From Hoplostethus atlanticus (taxonomy: Eukaryota > Chordata > Actinopteri > Trachichthyiformes > Trachichthyidae), in contig JAXDDX010000059.1 in the NCBI GenBank assembly GCA_034670405.1, positions 1,645,501-1,709,500 of the forward strand: a stretch of 64,000 nucleotides of DNA, in the 5' to 3' direction. Each line of letters opens with the position of its first letter. Within the stretch, counting starts at the first letter, position 1. This document shows, one piece after another, positions 9,809-21,536 of this stretch. Made by a program: the position numbers and the translations under genes. Below the pieces are notes generated by a model. It saw only the letters and a list, made by a program, of their open reading frames with translations. It did not search any database and had not been told where the DNA came from.

Positions 9809-12767
9809 TCATGGGTTTTAGCATATTGATGGAATCTTAACACTGCACTTGACTCTCAGAGATGTGATCCCACCTTCACATATCCTCATTAGGAACCCCT
9901 TGCTGATCATTAGTGCCTTAAGTGCCTTTAATTGATACTCATCTCTCACAGATAACTTTCCCGTTATTCGTTGACTAGCCCTTGCACTTGTTAGCCTTCC
10001 AATTCCCCACTTTCACACTTTCCACCTGCCTATATTGCACAGTGATGCTTTGTAACGTCACTTATCATTCCCTGGCAGTTGAAGGGTCTTCTTCTTGGCT
10101 ATACTCTATACGCATGAAATGGAGTTGCAGGAACCAAGAAGGTTATTGGTTTTGTTATTCTAAAATAATTTTGCCATAATACAGCCTATGATGCCTCTGA
10201 TGGTGTGTATGATTTTGTAGGCAAGTCAAATTAGATGATATTTTGGTGCACAATTGCCACAGAACCGTGAGGGAAAAAACTGAAGACTAAAACTGATTTT
10301 TTTGATTTTCTACATAATTCAGTGCCCTGTAATTAAGTCAAAGGGATGGTAAACTGCTAATCCGAGGAACCAACACTTTCTTTGAGAGGCACATTTGAAT
10401 TTCACTGTTTGCTGAGTATGATGGTCTGTTGATACAAGAGATATCAATGCATTTCTTAATCACCATCCACACTAAATCGTGAAAAAAGTGCAAACCTAAA
10501 AACAAGAAACATGTCTGTGCTGGTGTTTTATCTGTTCACAAATGAATGAATACACATCCAGAGCCAGCTCTTCTTTTTCTACAGCAGCAGGAACATGGCA
10601 GCCAGTGTCTGACCTCCAGGCACGCTAACAGGCTAACGATACGCTAATGTGTCCCATTACGCCCGATTTGCCAGGAGGGGATTCTCTTTGTTGAGCATCA
10701 TGCTGCTGGTGGATTTCAGATGGGCGCCGTATAATGATGCGCGCCTTTCTTCCTGTCTCATAAAAGATACAAGGGGTAGTCCTGCTGAGAGTCATTAGGA
10801 GGGCCATTTACTGTGCTTTTCTTATTCACACACTTTTTGTGGTCTTTGAAGAGAGCCACAAGGCTATGCAGACATCATGAAAATGAACCATGAGCCACTG
10901 TAGCCAAAAGGTGTTCTCGTGCAAATACTCAACTACTCAAATAGCTGTTCAGCTCTCACAATTATTCACAAAATCATCATGTGAAGTTAAAGTTTTCAAA
11001 GAAAAGGGAGCTCTTTGAAAAAATAAATTTGTATTGAAAAAAGATAAGTCTAATGGTAGGCCAGGGTTGGGGAGGAGATTTGGCCTGCATTTGCAGAGCA
11101 TGAAACACAAATTAGCATGGTGTGATGTAAGCGTGTGGGGAAAATCACATACCATTTTCTGCCTACTCTCTCTGGCCTTCCTATTACCATTCCATCGACA
11201 AATTGAATCTGTGGCTGATGTGAATTGTGCCACTGTATAACCTCTTTTTTATTCATTGCTTTTCTCTACATACTATTAAATCTAATAATTATTTTTCAGT
11301 ACCACAGTTTCCACAAACCGAGAGCAGCCCAGCAATTCCATGTTTCCCAGTGTCTGCTTTTTGTTTTTAAGTCTCTCTGCTCAAGTCCAAGTCACGTCAC
11401 AAGTCACAAGTTTCTCTGAATGCCAGTAAAATCTGTTTTTATGAAAATATTTGTTAACTATCTGTGAGTTGAGCTCTTTGAAATTGCAAACCTGTGCCTC
11501 ATTTAGGGAGCAGTCGGACCAGAAGAATGCAGTTAGGCCTTAAAGCTAGTCTACTCTCTTAATAAGCTTTGGGTGCCAATAATCACATCAACCATCTCAG
11601 AATAAAGACAAGCATACATTTCAAAAGAGAGATTCTTTTTTAAAGTTGCAGCTGAGTAAAATAATTGTTTGAATCTTCAGAACACATATCTCATTACTTG
11701 TGTTGTTTACTTTTTACAGCCTTTTTGGCTCATTTTTACTAAGGTTGAGAACAATTCTGGGGGACTGCATAATTAATATGATTCAGAAGTTTACATAATT
11801 ACAGGTTCAATATACATACAATTTATTGTTCAGCCTGTTTGAGGATGTTATTTGCGCTGCAGCAGTGCAACTCCTTGTAGCGGGAGGAGTTAACCTAGAG
11901 GCTTGGCAGCGTAGTTATGCTTGGTTAGCTGTTTCAACTATGTTTTCAACATATTGACTACAACTCTGTAATGACACATGTATATATTCTTCAGTCATCC
12001 ATAACCAGACAACTTTCACTATTTATTTTGCACTTTGCAAAGACTAAATCAGGAAATAATAAAGCAATGGCCCAGATATCATCAAAACTGTAGGGGAAAA
12101 GGCCTGACTTTAGATCATTTTCATTCACATCTTTTTACCAACCTGCCTCAATACAGAGCAAGCAATCAATGTGTTGGAGAAGACATGCTTTTGGTCCTTT
12201 TGGGTTTGATTTTTGTCCATTGGCCCTATAGGACTTCATTGGAGATCCGCACATCAAAGAAGGAAGACGCACATATCTCTATATTGAAGCAATTGATAAA
12301 ACTATGGTCAGAGTCAATTGGTATGGTGGAAAAGATGGGAAAATAAGGTTTGGATGAGGTCCAGGTTGAAAATGTACCGAGATATGCTTTAACAAAATAT
12401 GCAGCCAACAGATGCTGGTTATTAAAAATTAATACCATATTTGGAGATTCCCTTTGATCCTCTAGGAGGTCGGCCCTTCAGTTGAGCCAGAGTGTTGGTT
12501 AGCAGCCTTGTGCAATTCCCCACTGCCGGGTAATTACTCCATTACAGTGATACATCTAAAATATGTTCACTGTTTACACTGTGCTTGCCCTCTCACATTA
12601 GGCTGACTGCTATGCTTGACAAGAAAATTATAAAAGGGGATGGGCCAGGCAGCGCTGAGGTGTGTGTCAATCAAGTTCTCATAATGGATGATTTGTCTCA
12701 TATTCACCCGCGTCTGATGTGATAGAATATAGTCTGGTGTACACAAATGTCCTTTCTGTGTGTATTA

Positions 12768-12770
<3 letters not shown>
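9809..12770. other. Intronic stretch without recognised gene
   Basis: No coding exon or clear transposon. An ACTTG/CAAGTC-rich run lies at about 11384-11412 (CAAGTCCAAGTCACGTCACA). The block 10600-10810 is richer in CpG than its surroundings but carries no recognisable motif. Confidence 0.4.

Positions 12771-12812
<42 letters not shown>
12771..12812. repeat. (TG)n microsatellite
   Basis: Twenty-one perfect TG units, followed by a short GAGAGA. Confidence 0.98.
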
Positions 12813-12814
<2 letters not shown>

Positions 12815-13089
12815 AGAACCTTTAGCATCATGTAATGGTAATATTGAGGAGTGTATTCTCAGTGTTCACTTCTCATCAACACACTCTAAGACCCATGCAG
12901 TGCATAAACTTGGTAAGGAAAATACAGATATCTGATTTTCAATTACGCTCTATCAAAATTATTACAGCCATGGAGTGATATGAGAGGGGATGTAATGTAT
13001 ACCCCTTGTTAACTATCGAATGAAAGTGAGAAAGTGAGAGTAAACAGCATTCTCACTCTCTTCTTAAATATGAACACATGTTGCAATGA

Positions 13090-13830
13090 CTAGACCAAAG
13101 AAAATTCTGGAATACTTGGAATACGTTCAGGGTAAGTCAGAGACAGATCCTCCACCTTGTCCAAGTAGGCCTTCTCATCGTTGTTAGTGATCAGGCCTAC
13201 CACCACCAACTTCACGATGGAGTTGAAGCTGTGTGTGGCCACGCAGTCATATGTATAAAGGGAGTACAGCAGGGGTCTCAGGACACAACCGTGGGGGGCC
13301 CCCGTGTTAAGGGTGATGGTGTTGGAGGTGCAGCAGCCCTCTCTCACCACCTGGGGTCTGCCAGTTAAAAAGTTAAAAACCCAGTTGCAGAGGGAGGTGT
13401 TCAGTCCTAGGTCTCTGAGCTTGGTGGCCAGCCATGGTATTGAAAGCTGAAGTGTAGTCAATGAAGAGCAGTCTCGCATAGTTCCATTGTGATAGCTGGC
13501 AGGCTAATGCTAGAGCCATTAGCCTCGAAACGCGTATTGAAAATGTTCAGGTCTTCCACCAAAGAGGAGTCAGCAGTCACGGTGGTGGGGGATTTACCTC
13601 CATAGTCTGTTATGGTCCGTAGACCTTGCCACATGCGTCTGGTATCTTGGAAATCAGACTCCACTTTGTCCCTGTACCACCTCTTGGCATCTTTCACTGC
13701 TCTCCTTAGTCAGTAGAACGCCGAGCCCTGAGCCCTGCATTGTAAGCTGCGGTGCGCGCGTTCAGTGCTTAGCGGATCGATTTGTTGACCCAGTATTTCT
13801 AGTTGGGTAAGGACTTGATGGAGACAGTGG
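13090..13830 (-). mobile_element. LINE relic (jockey/CR1-like), pre-RT and RT segments with internal deletions
   Basis: Minus-strand frames read in order: a KYWVNKSIR...ALNARTAAYNAGL segment near 13740-13810; RWYRDKVESDFQDTRRMWQ and GLRTITDYGGKSP (13458-13697), the linker before RT in fish LINEs; then [22 protein letters not shown] and [20 protein letters not shown] (13090-13479), the RT palm. The first RT motifs between the two frames are missing. The later catalytic box is also missing: [14 protein letters not shown] stands where these elements have a F-A-D-D-T-T box. The copy stops near 13100 without a 3' end. It is dead. Confidence 0.85.
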
Positions 13831-13854
13831 GCATTCAAGTGCCTACCTACCTGC

Positions 13855-13917
13855 CTAATGCACTTATTGTAAGTCGCTTTGGTTAAAAGCGTTTGCTAAA
13901 TGACTGTAATGTAATGG
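13855..13917 (+). repeat. Teleost SINE/LINE 3' tail
   Basis: Contains TTGTAAGTCGCTTTGG, then TAAAAGCGTTTGCTAAATGA and CTGTAATGTAATG. This tail recurs throughout teleost genomes at the 3' end of SINEs and L2-type LINEs. The head of the element is not recognisable upstream. Its strand is opposite to the neighbouring LINE relic, so it is a separate insertion. Confidence 0.7.
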
Positions 13918-14754
13918 GATAATGTTCTCCACCAGAGCTCGACCGGAACATGTCCCATGCCGACATCAATAATATGAATAATAATAGATGAATATGCTAT
14001 GTTGAAATTGTTGTGTGCTAACCCGGACAACGTGTTACAGATGATATGGATTATTTGTGTTGGGAGGTAGGCTGACCAGCACAGTTAAAGACAAAAGATG
14101 CACCTGGCATTTGCAAGACCATTATTTCTCTTGAAGCCACACCTGTGCTCTATTTATCTCTACTCTTGGAACCATTGGTGCTTTTGATATGCTACTCAAA
14201 CTACACTATGGGCAGGTAGTAAGTCTCATCATTACTGCACTAACAATCTTAGTACTATCAGGAAGCAAAAATACAGCAAACCAACAAATATATAGCAAAA
14301 CACTGCATTAATATAATACATTTGCATGACCATGTTAACACACTGCTGACTATGAACGAATCTGAAAAGCAGCCAGGGAGTTCCAGCTGAAAAAGGGCTA
14401 CAAGAGGGGGGCTCAGCGCAATAAGATGTTAAATTGCAACAAGAGCCATTAGCATCAGATTCAGTGGAGAAAACAAATGGCTTCCCTTTCTCCTTGACCT
14501 GAAGTGAGCAAGCTGCTTCGGTGCAGTTCCTCCAGCCTCTGGACATGTTAATCATAATGCGCACATGCCAGCAGCAACGCCTATTGAGTTTTTGGTGTTA
14601 AAATCTGCCTGTGCAGCACTTGCTAGGGCAATATACGCATCTGCATTGACCTTTTCCACTTTTCATTGGAAGGGGGGGGAAAGACATAATGCACACAATG
14701 ACCACCAGCCACTTCTTCACTGTACAACATTCATACAGCTTAGAAACGCCTAGA
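13918..14754. other. Stretch without recognised feature
   Basis: No coding exon, RNA gene or transposon was seen. A run of G at 14672-14680 and an open frame of 110 codons (14232-14564, minus) are not supported by any motif. Confidence 0.4.
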
Positions 14755-14945
14755 GACGAGGTTAGCAAAGTGGGTTCGTGACCAGGAGGTTACTGATATA
14801 GCCCAGGGGAATGCTTATTCTACGTTCAACAACTACCATCAAGGTGCCCTTGAGCAAGGAAATTAACAAAGACTTGCTCCTATGGATCTCTTCAGTAGCC
14901 AAAAGTAGAAGACCACTTTCTATAATGTAAAATGCATTGAAAAAT
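14755..14945 (+). mobile_element. tRNA-derived SINE relic
   Basis: Reads GTTAGCAAAGTGGGTTCGTG, then ACCAGGAGGTTACTGA (a decayed B box), then CAAGGTGCCCTTGAGCAAGG, GACTTGCTCC and CTCTTCAGTAG. This order is typical of fish tRNA-headed SINEs, where the GGTGCCCTTGAGCAAGG core is very common. The tail near 14920-14940 (TATAATGTAAAATGCATTG) also fits. Both RNA polymerase III boxes are degenerate. Confidence 0.6.
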
Positions 14946-15803
14946 ACACAGTCTAGAGGCAACAAATCAAGTTATCATGGAGCATACCTAATGGCATCCT
15001 ATCCATACAATCTCTCCAGCCCCTCTGTGCTGCCCCTCACTTAATATCAGTGTGCATGAGCAACTGTTTCTGCTTATTGACCGTCCTGTTAAGTGGGCCC
15101 AAGCACACAGTACTGACAGACTCTGTGTCATAATGCTCATTTTTCTGAGCGAGAATAAGGAATTATATGTCTTCCCAGGCACATACATGCTCATAGGCAC
15201 CCAGCTATGGCTTGTCAACAAAATGACATGCTTGGCTTTGGATTGAGCTTGTGTATCTATCTCCAGCAGTGACACATTACCAGGAACGTGTGCAGCACTG
15301 CAAATTACGACACATTACTCAACCCATAGAGAATGAATACACTAATGGTGGACAGTGGACTCATGTTGACATCATGTTTCATCATATTTCATCATTAGGT
15401 AAACCGAGATCAGTACATAATCCTATATTTGCCACATCGAAAAGAAAAAGAAAGTATATGTGAAGGCCAAATTACCACAGCCATAATATCGTGTGGTTTT
15501 CAAAATGTTCATACTCCTCAGTAATGTTTCCAGAGGTTTTCACCAACACAGGTCAGAGGGCCTGCTGACCTTTGATGTGTTTGACTTTATGATCGCTGCT
15601 GCACTGTCCTTGAACATGATAAACTGCCACAGGCTGAATTGCTTGGCTTAGTTGTACCTGCAGAAATTTTATCATGCTTTTTCCCATATCCCACTGGTCA
15701 GCACTACACAAGGTGGGGCAAAAGTTTCCATTTGATTTAGCTGACTGTTCAAACACAGGGGACAGAAGCCTGTGTGCCCATATCATTCTTAACAGACAGA
15801 CAG

Positions 15804-15804
<1 letters not shown>
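14946..15804. other. Stretch without recognised gene
   Basis: Nothing beyond unremarkable AT-rich sequence was seen; open frames here are short and lack motifs. Confidence 0.4.

Positions 15805-15881
<77 letters not shown>
15805..15881. repeat. (GATA)n microsatellite
   Basis: Nineteen perfect GATA units, preceded by three imperfect CAGA units. The complementary strand yields spurious Ser-Ile-Tyr-Leu frames. Confidence 0.98.
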
Positions 15882-15882
<1 letters not shown>

Positions 15883-18281
15883 AACAAAGAAGCTGTTAAA
15901 CCTATTCCAATATTCCACTTCCAAAGCCTAAATGATGATTCAACAACAACAAATAAAACACATTCAAGGTCCACAGCCAATCGACGTGAAAAAGGAATGC
16001 TTTAACTTATGTTCAGTCTCTCTCACTGAGACAAACGTACAAACGCAGACACAGAATGCAGACCCAAGCTATGGCGGTATTAACAAACATGTCATTTTTA
16101 CCCTGATTACAGCACTCTTCAGAGGCCCTTGACAAAGCCTATATTTTCTCTCAGGCTTTCCCTTTGATGCACGGTGAACACCTTCACTCATTCTTTACTG
16201 AACAAATGTGTAATGTTACTACAAGCCACTCATCTGCTACAGCCCTCCACTTCTTATGTAAATGCTTGTGCTGAATATGATGGTGGATTTATTTTTCAAT
16301 ACAAGTCTCCTCCGGCACTGTAAGTCTATCACTCTGTACAAGGCTGACACTGCGAGTCCTATTTCATTCAAGAGCTGTGACACTGTAATCTCTATCAAAG
16401 CAACACCAGGGAGAGAGTCATGTTTTACGCTGAAAGTCTAGTAAACATGTAGCGGGTGCTTGGCATCAAGAAAAGGTGAAATCACTGACACTGTAATGGG
16501 TGCATAAAAAAAGGCCGATGTAGAAGATCACACAAAGCCAGAGGGGTAGCAAAAGCTGGCATGGAAGAGAGATGTCGGCAACCATGCATTTCCTTTAGAA
16601 ATAAGAATAAGAAATAAAAGGAAGAAAACATACCAACAAACATTATGTTCAGGAGTGATTTTATCCTAAACCTGACAAAAGGTAAAAGGCTATTTTGTGA
16701 ACAAAGAGTCTCAACACAAATAGGCCTGTGGCCACAGTCACCACTTCTTTGGTAGAAAAAAAGATAAAACCTGGCAGGCAGTTAAATGCAATTGCACACA
16801 TCAAGAAGAGGGGGCAAAGTAATTCTGCAAAACACGAAGGTCGTCTTTTACATTTGAGGTCTTACTCCACAGGTCTAGCATGTGTTGTGTGCACGGGAAA
16901 GGATGGTAGGAGCAAAAACAGCAGAGTGGTGTCATCTCATGTGTCCTGTCTTGGTTGAGTGAAGGGTAGCTGCTGGGCTGAGTGACTGGAGGTCATCCCA
17001 GCTATCTGGAGAATAAAAAACCCTGACAGTAGTGTGTGGCCAAGGCAGACCTGCTGTGGCCTTGACTAGAGGCAGAAGGCTGGACCATAGGAAAGCACAA
17101 CTAGTGTGCCAGCTAGGCACGTAGCCTGTGACTGGGCGCCTGAGACTGGGCTTGTGTTTGTTGCATTGCATATGATGTACAGTCACTGCCTTGTATTTCA
17201 GTGAATGCATGAGAACTGTAGTCAAACCACATTAGAGACATATGTGGGGACTCATCAGAAGTAGACCCATTTTGTCCTGATCTACAGAAGGTTAAAACAC
17301 CTATAGCAGGGTTTGGATAGTTTTCTGTCTCTACTTTATCGTTCTGCGTAGAAATGACAATACATACGTTGGTTACACTGTTACATTATCTCTGAATCTC
17401 TAGCGCATGAGAAAGTTTCTTGTGCACAAGAAACTTTGGATTTTGTTTTTTTTGCCACGTCACTTCAGGGGCTCCATAAGGTTAAAATTATGTCTAAAAC
17501 GATTTTGTGAATGCCATTATTTTCCGATTGCCTTGCTAAAACAGTCATTACACAAATCCCTTTTTTCAGCTGGTGGTGCTGACAGAGACAGGGAGAAGGA
17601 GGCAGCTCTGTTTGACATAAACTTAACACCCTGCCTGCGAACAAACAAATCAATCTTGTTCTGCGTTCATACAATGTAATATGCAATATCATAATACTGC
17701 ATTAGTATGAAGAGTATGATCATTGGGCAGCTTGTGATAATGATGTGATCTTTGGGCCTAGATTTTCATGCACCACTCATTTTATGTGGAAAAATTTCCA
17801 GTGTGTATATTTGGAAAAAAAACTTGTGGAACAGTCACACACTGGACACTAAAGCAAAAACGTAGGACAATTTTGCAGCACCGTGCAATCAATGGGTCTC
17901 TGACAGGCTGAGTAGGGTCTGATGAGCCAGAATGTCACTCTGGAGCTCCAGGGCTCCACAGCTAATCAACCCCCAAGGAGGGGCTCCATCTACGGGTGCG
18001 TTCACTCAAGGCCTCCATCACCACGCAGGGAGGAAGGCAATCACCAGCCTATTTCCATGTGCTGTTATGCTTCTCTCCCCCCTACCTTCAATTCGTACAA
18101 ATCAAGGTGTACAGATGACCAGGGAAGCATTGGATGGGGGGAAGGGGTGTGGGGGCAGTGGGGGGTTGCAATTAAAAGAATTGTGAAAAATAACCTGCTA
18201 CAAGGGGCTGATGAAAAAAAAAAGTCGTCAGGGTTCAGCAAACAGGTTCTGTGGCAGACTGGGGGGAGGGTGGGGCTGAGG
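15882..18281. other. Intronic stretch without recognised gene
   Basis: It holds the 26-bp palindrome at 17412-17437, listed separately. The final part (17930-18280) becomes G-rich, with runs such as GGGGAAGGGG and GGGGGGAGGGTGGGG, approaching the CpG island. No exon was recognised. Confidence 0.4.
17412..17437. repeat. Perfect 26-bp palindrome
   Basis: The 13-base left arm AAAGTTTCTTGTG is followed at once by its exact reverse complement, with no spacer, centred on GTGCAC at 17422-17427. The bases just outside do not pair. Confidence 0.97.
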
Positions 18282-18331
18282 CTGGATCCAGGAGAGAGTT
18301 GAGTCAGTGGGCTCACTCTCCCTGGATCCAG
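18282..18331. repeat. Imperfect inverted repeat around two GGATCC sites
   Basis: Left arm CTGGATCCAGGAGAGAGTTGAG (18282-18303), loop of 8 bases, right arm CTCACTCTCCCTGGATCCAG (18312-18331). The arms pair except for two bases bulged and one mismatch. Each arm end CTGGATCCAG is itself a 10-bp palindrome. Confidence 0.85.
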
Positions 18332-18419
18332 TACCGGCTCCGGCCAATTAAGGTGATTGCAGCCGGGTCCTTTTTAACCTGTGTGTGCATGTGTGAGAGG
18401 GTGATTGTGTGACTTAGTC

Positions 18420-18770
18420 TGGCAGGAGGCTGTGGAGTCGAGTCAGACTGTGTAGGAGAGCGAGAGCCAGAGTGACCAGCAGCGGCGACTGACGGAGGTC
18501 CGCGGAAGAATCCAGCCGGGAGCAGCCTGCGAGAGCTGGTCAGTCGGGGGTTGGAGCTGGTATGCTCCTGGAAGCCTGGCAGACTGGCCGGCTTTGGTGC
18601 TCGGCGGCTGACCCGCCGGGAGAGACGGAGGAGTGCCAGACAATCGAGACGGCGCTGAGAGCGGCCGTCAAGATCGGGCCGAATTATCCTGTCAGCCTGC
18701 TGGCCCATTAACTCTGCCCTCCCACCTTTGTCTCTGTCTGTCATGGCCCCCGGTAGTAGCGCGCCTTGCT
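18420..18770. promoter_or_regulatory. Intronic CpG island inside grik3 intron 1
   Basis: By eye there are some 30-35 CpG in about 350 bp, with words such as GCGGCGACTGACGG, CGGCGGCTGACCCGCCGGG and GCGGCCGTCAAGATCGGGCC, set in a CpG-poor intron. It could be an alternative promoter, an enhancer or the 5' end of an unannotated transcript. A minus-strand frame (18313-18744, 143 codons, Arg/Ser/Pro-rich) crosses it but shows no family motif, as GC-rich DNA often does. Density is seen; function is inferred. Confidence 0.55.
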
Positions 18771-19427
18771 ACAGGTTCCTTCAGGCCCTTTAATACCTTT
18801 AAATGATCATAAATGGATTTGAAACACCAGGCGAAAAGATTGAATGGGGCGCAATTGCTTTACAACCAGCAGCTCATAAGATCCCTGTGATTGGGTTTGA
18901 AAATTGAAATGTAAGTCTTGTAATACAGTGCGATGAGAAGACAGAAGGGGTATGGGTCAAGAAAGGTAAGGGATGGGAGTTCTCATTGTACCCTGGCAAG
19001 GGATTAGCACAATGAGCACATGTTGAGCAGTGTCACATATGCTGCCTGGCAAGAAAAGAGATATAGCGAGTGAATGAAACCCAAACAAAAGCTTATCTTT
19101 TGCCCTCTTAAAAGAACACGGCTTCAAATAAATGGTTATTCCTTTCTCAAGGAAAAGAAGATAGGGGAGTAGGAGAAGGAGACAAGGGTAGGAGGAAAAA
19201 GGCTCTCTTTGTCTATCATCACGGTGCGTCTAATATGAAACGACAGTTAAATTAATTAATTAATAAAAGAATAAAAGTCTGACAACCCAAGCTTGATAGA
19301 GCTCAGAGTTCACACTTGCACCAAAGCCCATGATTGGAGGTAATATCTTCTCCTGTCCTTCTTTTAAAGTTTGACAGTGGCTCGAGAGGCTCCCTGCACT
19401 AATAGGCTCTATTCCAAAAGCACATAG

Positions 19428-19430
<3 letters not shown>
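18771..19430. other. Stretch without recognised gene
   Basis: Contains a purine-rich run (about 19140-19202, GGAAAAGAAGATAGGGGAGT and following) and a short (TAAT)n at about 19250-19264. Nothing else was recognised. Confidence 0.4.

Positions 19431-19469
<39 letters not shown>
19431..19469. repeat. (CA)n microsatellite
   Basis: Nineteen CA units without interruption. Confidence 0.98.
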
Positions 19470-19470
<1 letters not shown>

Positions 19471-21458
19471 ATAGTCATCCCGTCATCTCTGCCGTGTAGC
19501 GTCCTCCTCTGCATCAGCAGAATATTGACAGAGAACGTGAGGGCTCTGATGTCTCGGCTCATGCCAGCCATCATTAAGAACTGGAAATATAGCTCACAAA
19601 CCTTACTGATTGTCCCCTGGCCTCCAAAAGGCCTTGAGGGAGAAAAAAATGATTTCCTCTCTCTTTCAATCATGCCTCCATCTCATGGTTAAATCTCTGA
19701 TTTGCTACCATGCCTGGTACAAGCGATGTATGCATATCTCACAAAGGACAACTGTTGCAGTCTTGGAATAATATATTCTGGATTAAGACATTTGTGTGCC
19801 TTTGTGTTAGATTCTTTGTGCTAAACCAACTCAATTTAGTTTCATTTTAAATAGCTTCATTAGGATATCACGCTGTCTTTATACTGTATATTGTAGTCTA
19901 TGTCGTCTATAGGAATAGGACCTAAGCACATTTGAAGTAATTACCCTTCTGGCAGACAGGCGATCCATATGTGGACAGTGCAGGGGGAGGCAGAGCAGGA
20001 CATTAACTGAGCATTACTTCTGCAATGCCAACGTGATGCCAATTATTTTAAATGTGGTCAATGCTCTGATGGTTATAAATTTAAGCAAGTATCAAACAAG
20101 CCAACCAAAGCTTCTTGTTATAAATGGAAAATATATTCAAAAAGTAAAGTCTAGAGATGAATGAGTGAACAGCAAATGAGTTGTCAAAACCAAATTAAAG
20201 CAAAGCAAACCTCTAGTTACATTTTACTTTAATTGCAATTTGCTTTCATATACATAAGGCAGAAATCTAAGCCATAGAGGTACAGAATAATGGCCTCTGC
20301 ATTTACCACCACAGGAAGCCTTGCTCCCACTTGCCTAAAGTTGGTGACATTTCCAGTAGACCACTTGAGATGTTTAAAATATTGACATTTCTATGATGCC
20401 TTCTCAATTTTCTTAGTAGACTAGATGACATGTGCTCCATCCCTCTCTGTCCTTCCTTGTTTCGAGTCACAGAAGACAGTGTTTTACCTTTCAACTTGGT
20501 GTCGGTGGCATGGCACAAAATTGCACTTGGCATTTTGTTATTGTATTTCCAGGGTAGTAGCTTTGTTTGCAGGGATTGACAATAGTTTTAAATGTTGATG
20601 CTAAGGAAGATGCAATTATAACAACAATGATATGGAATGTTAATGTATTTTGGCATGTCTGATTAAATGGCTGGCAAGTGGGACGTGCATTGTTTGCTTT
20701 AGCAATGAAAGTAATCAACCTAATACTCTGCAGATGCCTCATTAAATTTGCATATGATTGTTGTAGCATTACTTCAATTGATCCTTTTCATCAAACTAGA
20801 TAATACTTCCTGATTGCAGACTATTGTGGCACAGGAAAATGTCATGGTCTTAAGTTCACTCTCAGTGGAAAGCAATTAGAAGCATATCTCGTAGTTTGCC
20901 AAATTCCATTCAAAAAATTAGCTATCTTATCACAAGATGATTTCCTCTTGGAAGTCTGAGGAAAAGGAGGAAATATCTGTATATATGATGTTCCTTTACT
21001 GGCTGGTCTTGTTGCAGCTGAACATTTGGCCTGTGAATTATTATTAATTGACCTAACAATCTGAGAATGAAGCATTATAGAAACCACACTATGAAGGGAC
21101 ACACATGAACGGTGGCAGAATTGATAATAGATTGTATGTGCAAACAGTACTAATGCTTTACTGATAGCATTCACAAAAAGTCATATGCATTCACACATTT
21201 TCATAGTATATTTAGTATATTTTAGAGTCTTGAAAAGCATTATTACACAAATAATAAAGATATTATATACTGGAGTCTAATTTATGGTTAAAATGCATAA
21301 CAGTGAATAGAGGTTATGAGAGAATTAAATTATTAAAGCAATTTGAAAAGTTAAAATTGAAACATTTCAACAATGTGTTTTTGAGGACTATAAACGTGAG
21401 TACAATGAGAAGGTGAAAACTGACACATAAAAATGAACAAATAGCACATGAGACTGAA
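19470..21458. other. Intronic stretch without recognised gene
   Basis: AT-rich, with no exon, RNA gene or transposon recognised. Open frames of 75-110 codons on the minus strand lack motifs. Confidence 0.4.
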
Positions 21459-21536
21459 CACTTGAGACTGGAAACGAAGAAGAAGAAACACTTGAGACTG
21501 GAAGTGAAGAAGAAGAAAGACTTGAGACCGGAAAAC
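21459..21536. repeat. Short minisatellite, 30-bp unit, about 2.6 copies
   Basis: Units start at 21459, 21489 and 21519. Each begins with an ACTTGAGACTGGAA-type word and ends in GAAGAAGAAGAAA; the third is partial. Because 30 is a multiple of three, the minus-strand frame reads a 10-residue Phe-rich repeat with no coding meaning that I can support. Confidence 0.9.

Noticed and set aside
15553..15980. Frames with Ser-Ile-Tyr-Leu repeats
   Set aside because: They are translations of the (GATA)n array.
18313..18744. 143-codon minus-strand frame over the intronic CpG island
   Set aside because: Arg/Ser/Pro-rich composition follows from GC content; two frames are open at once and neither has a motif.
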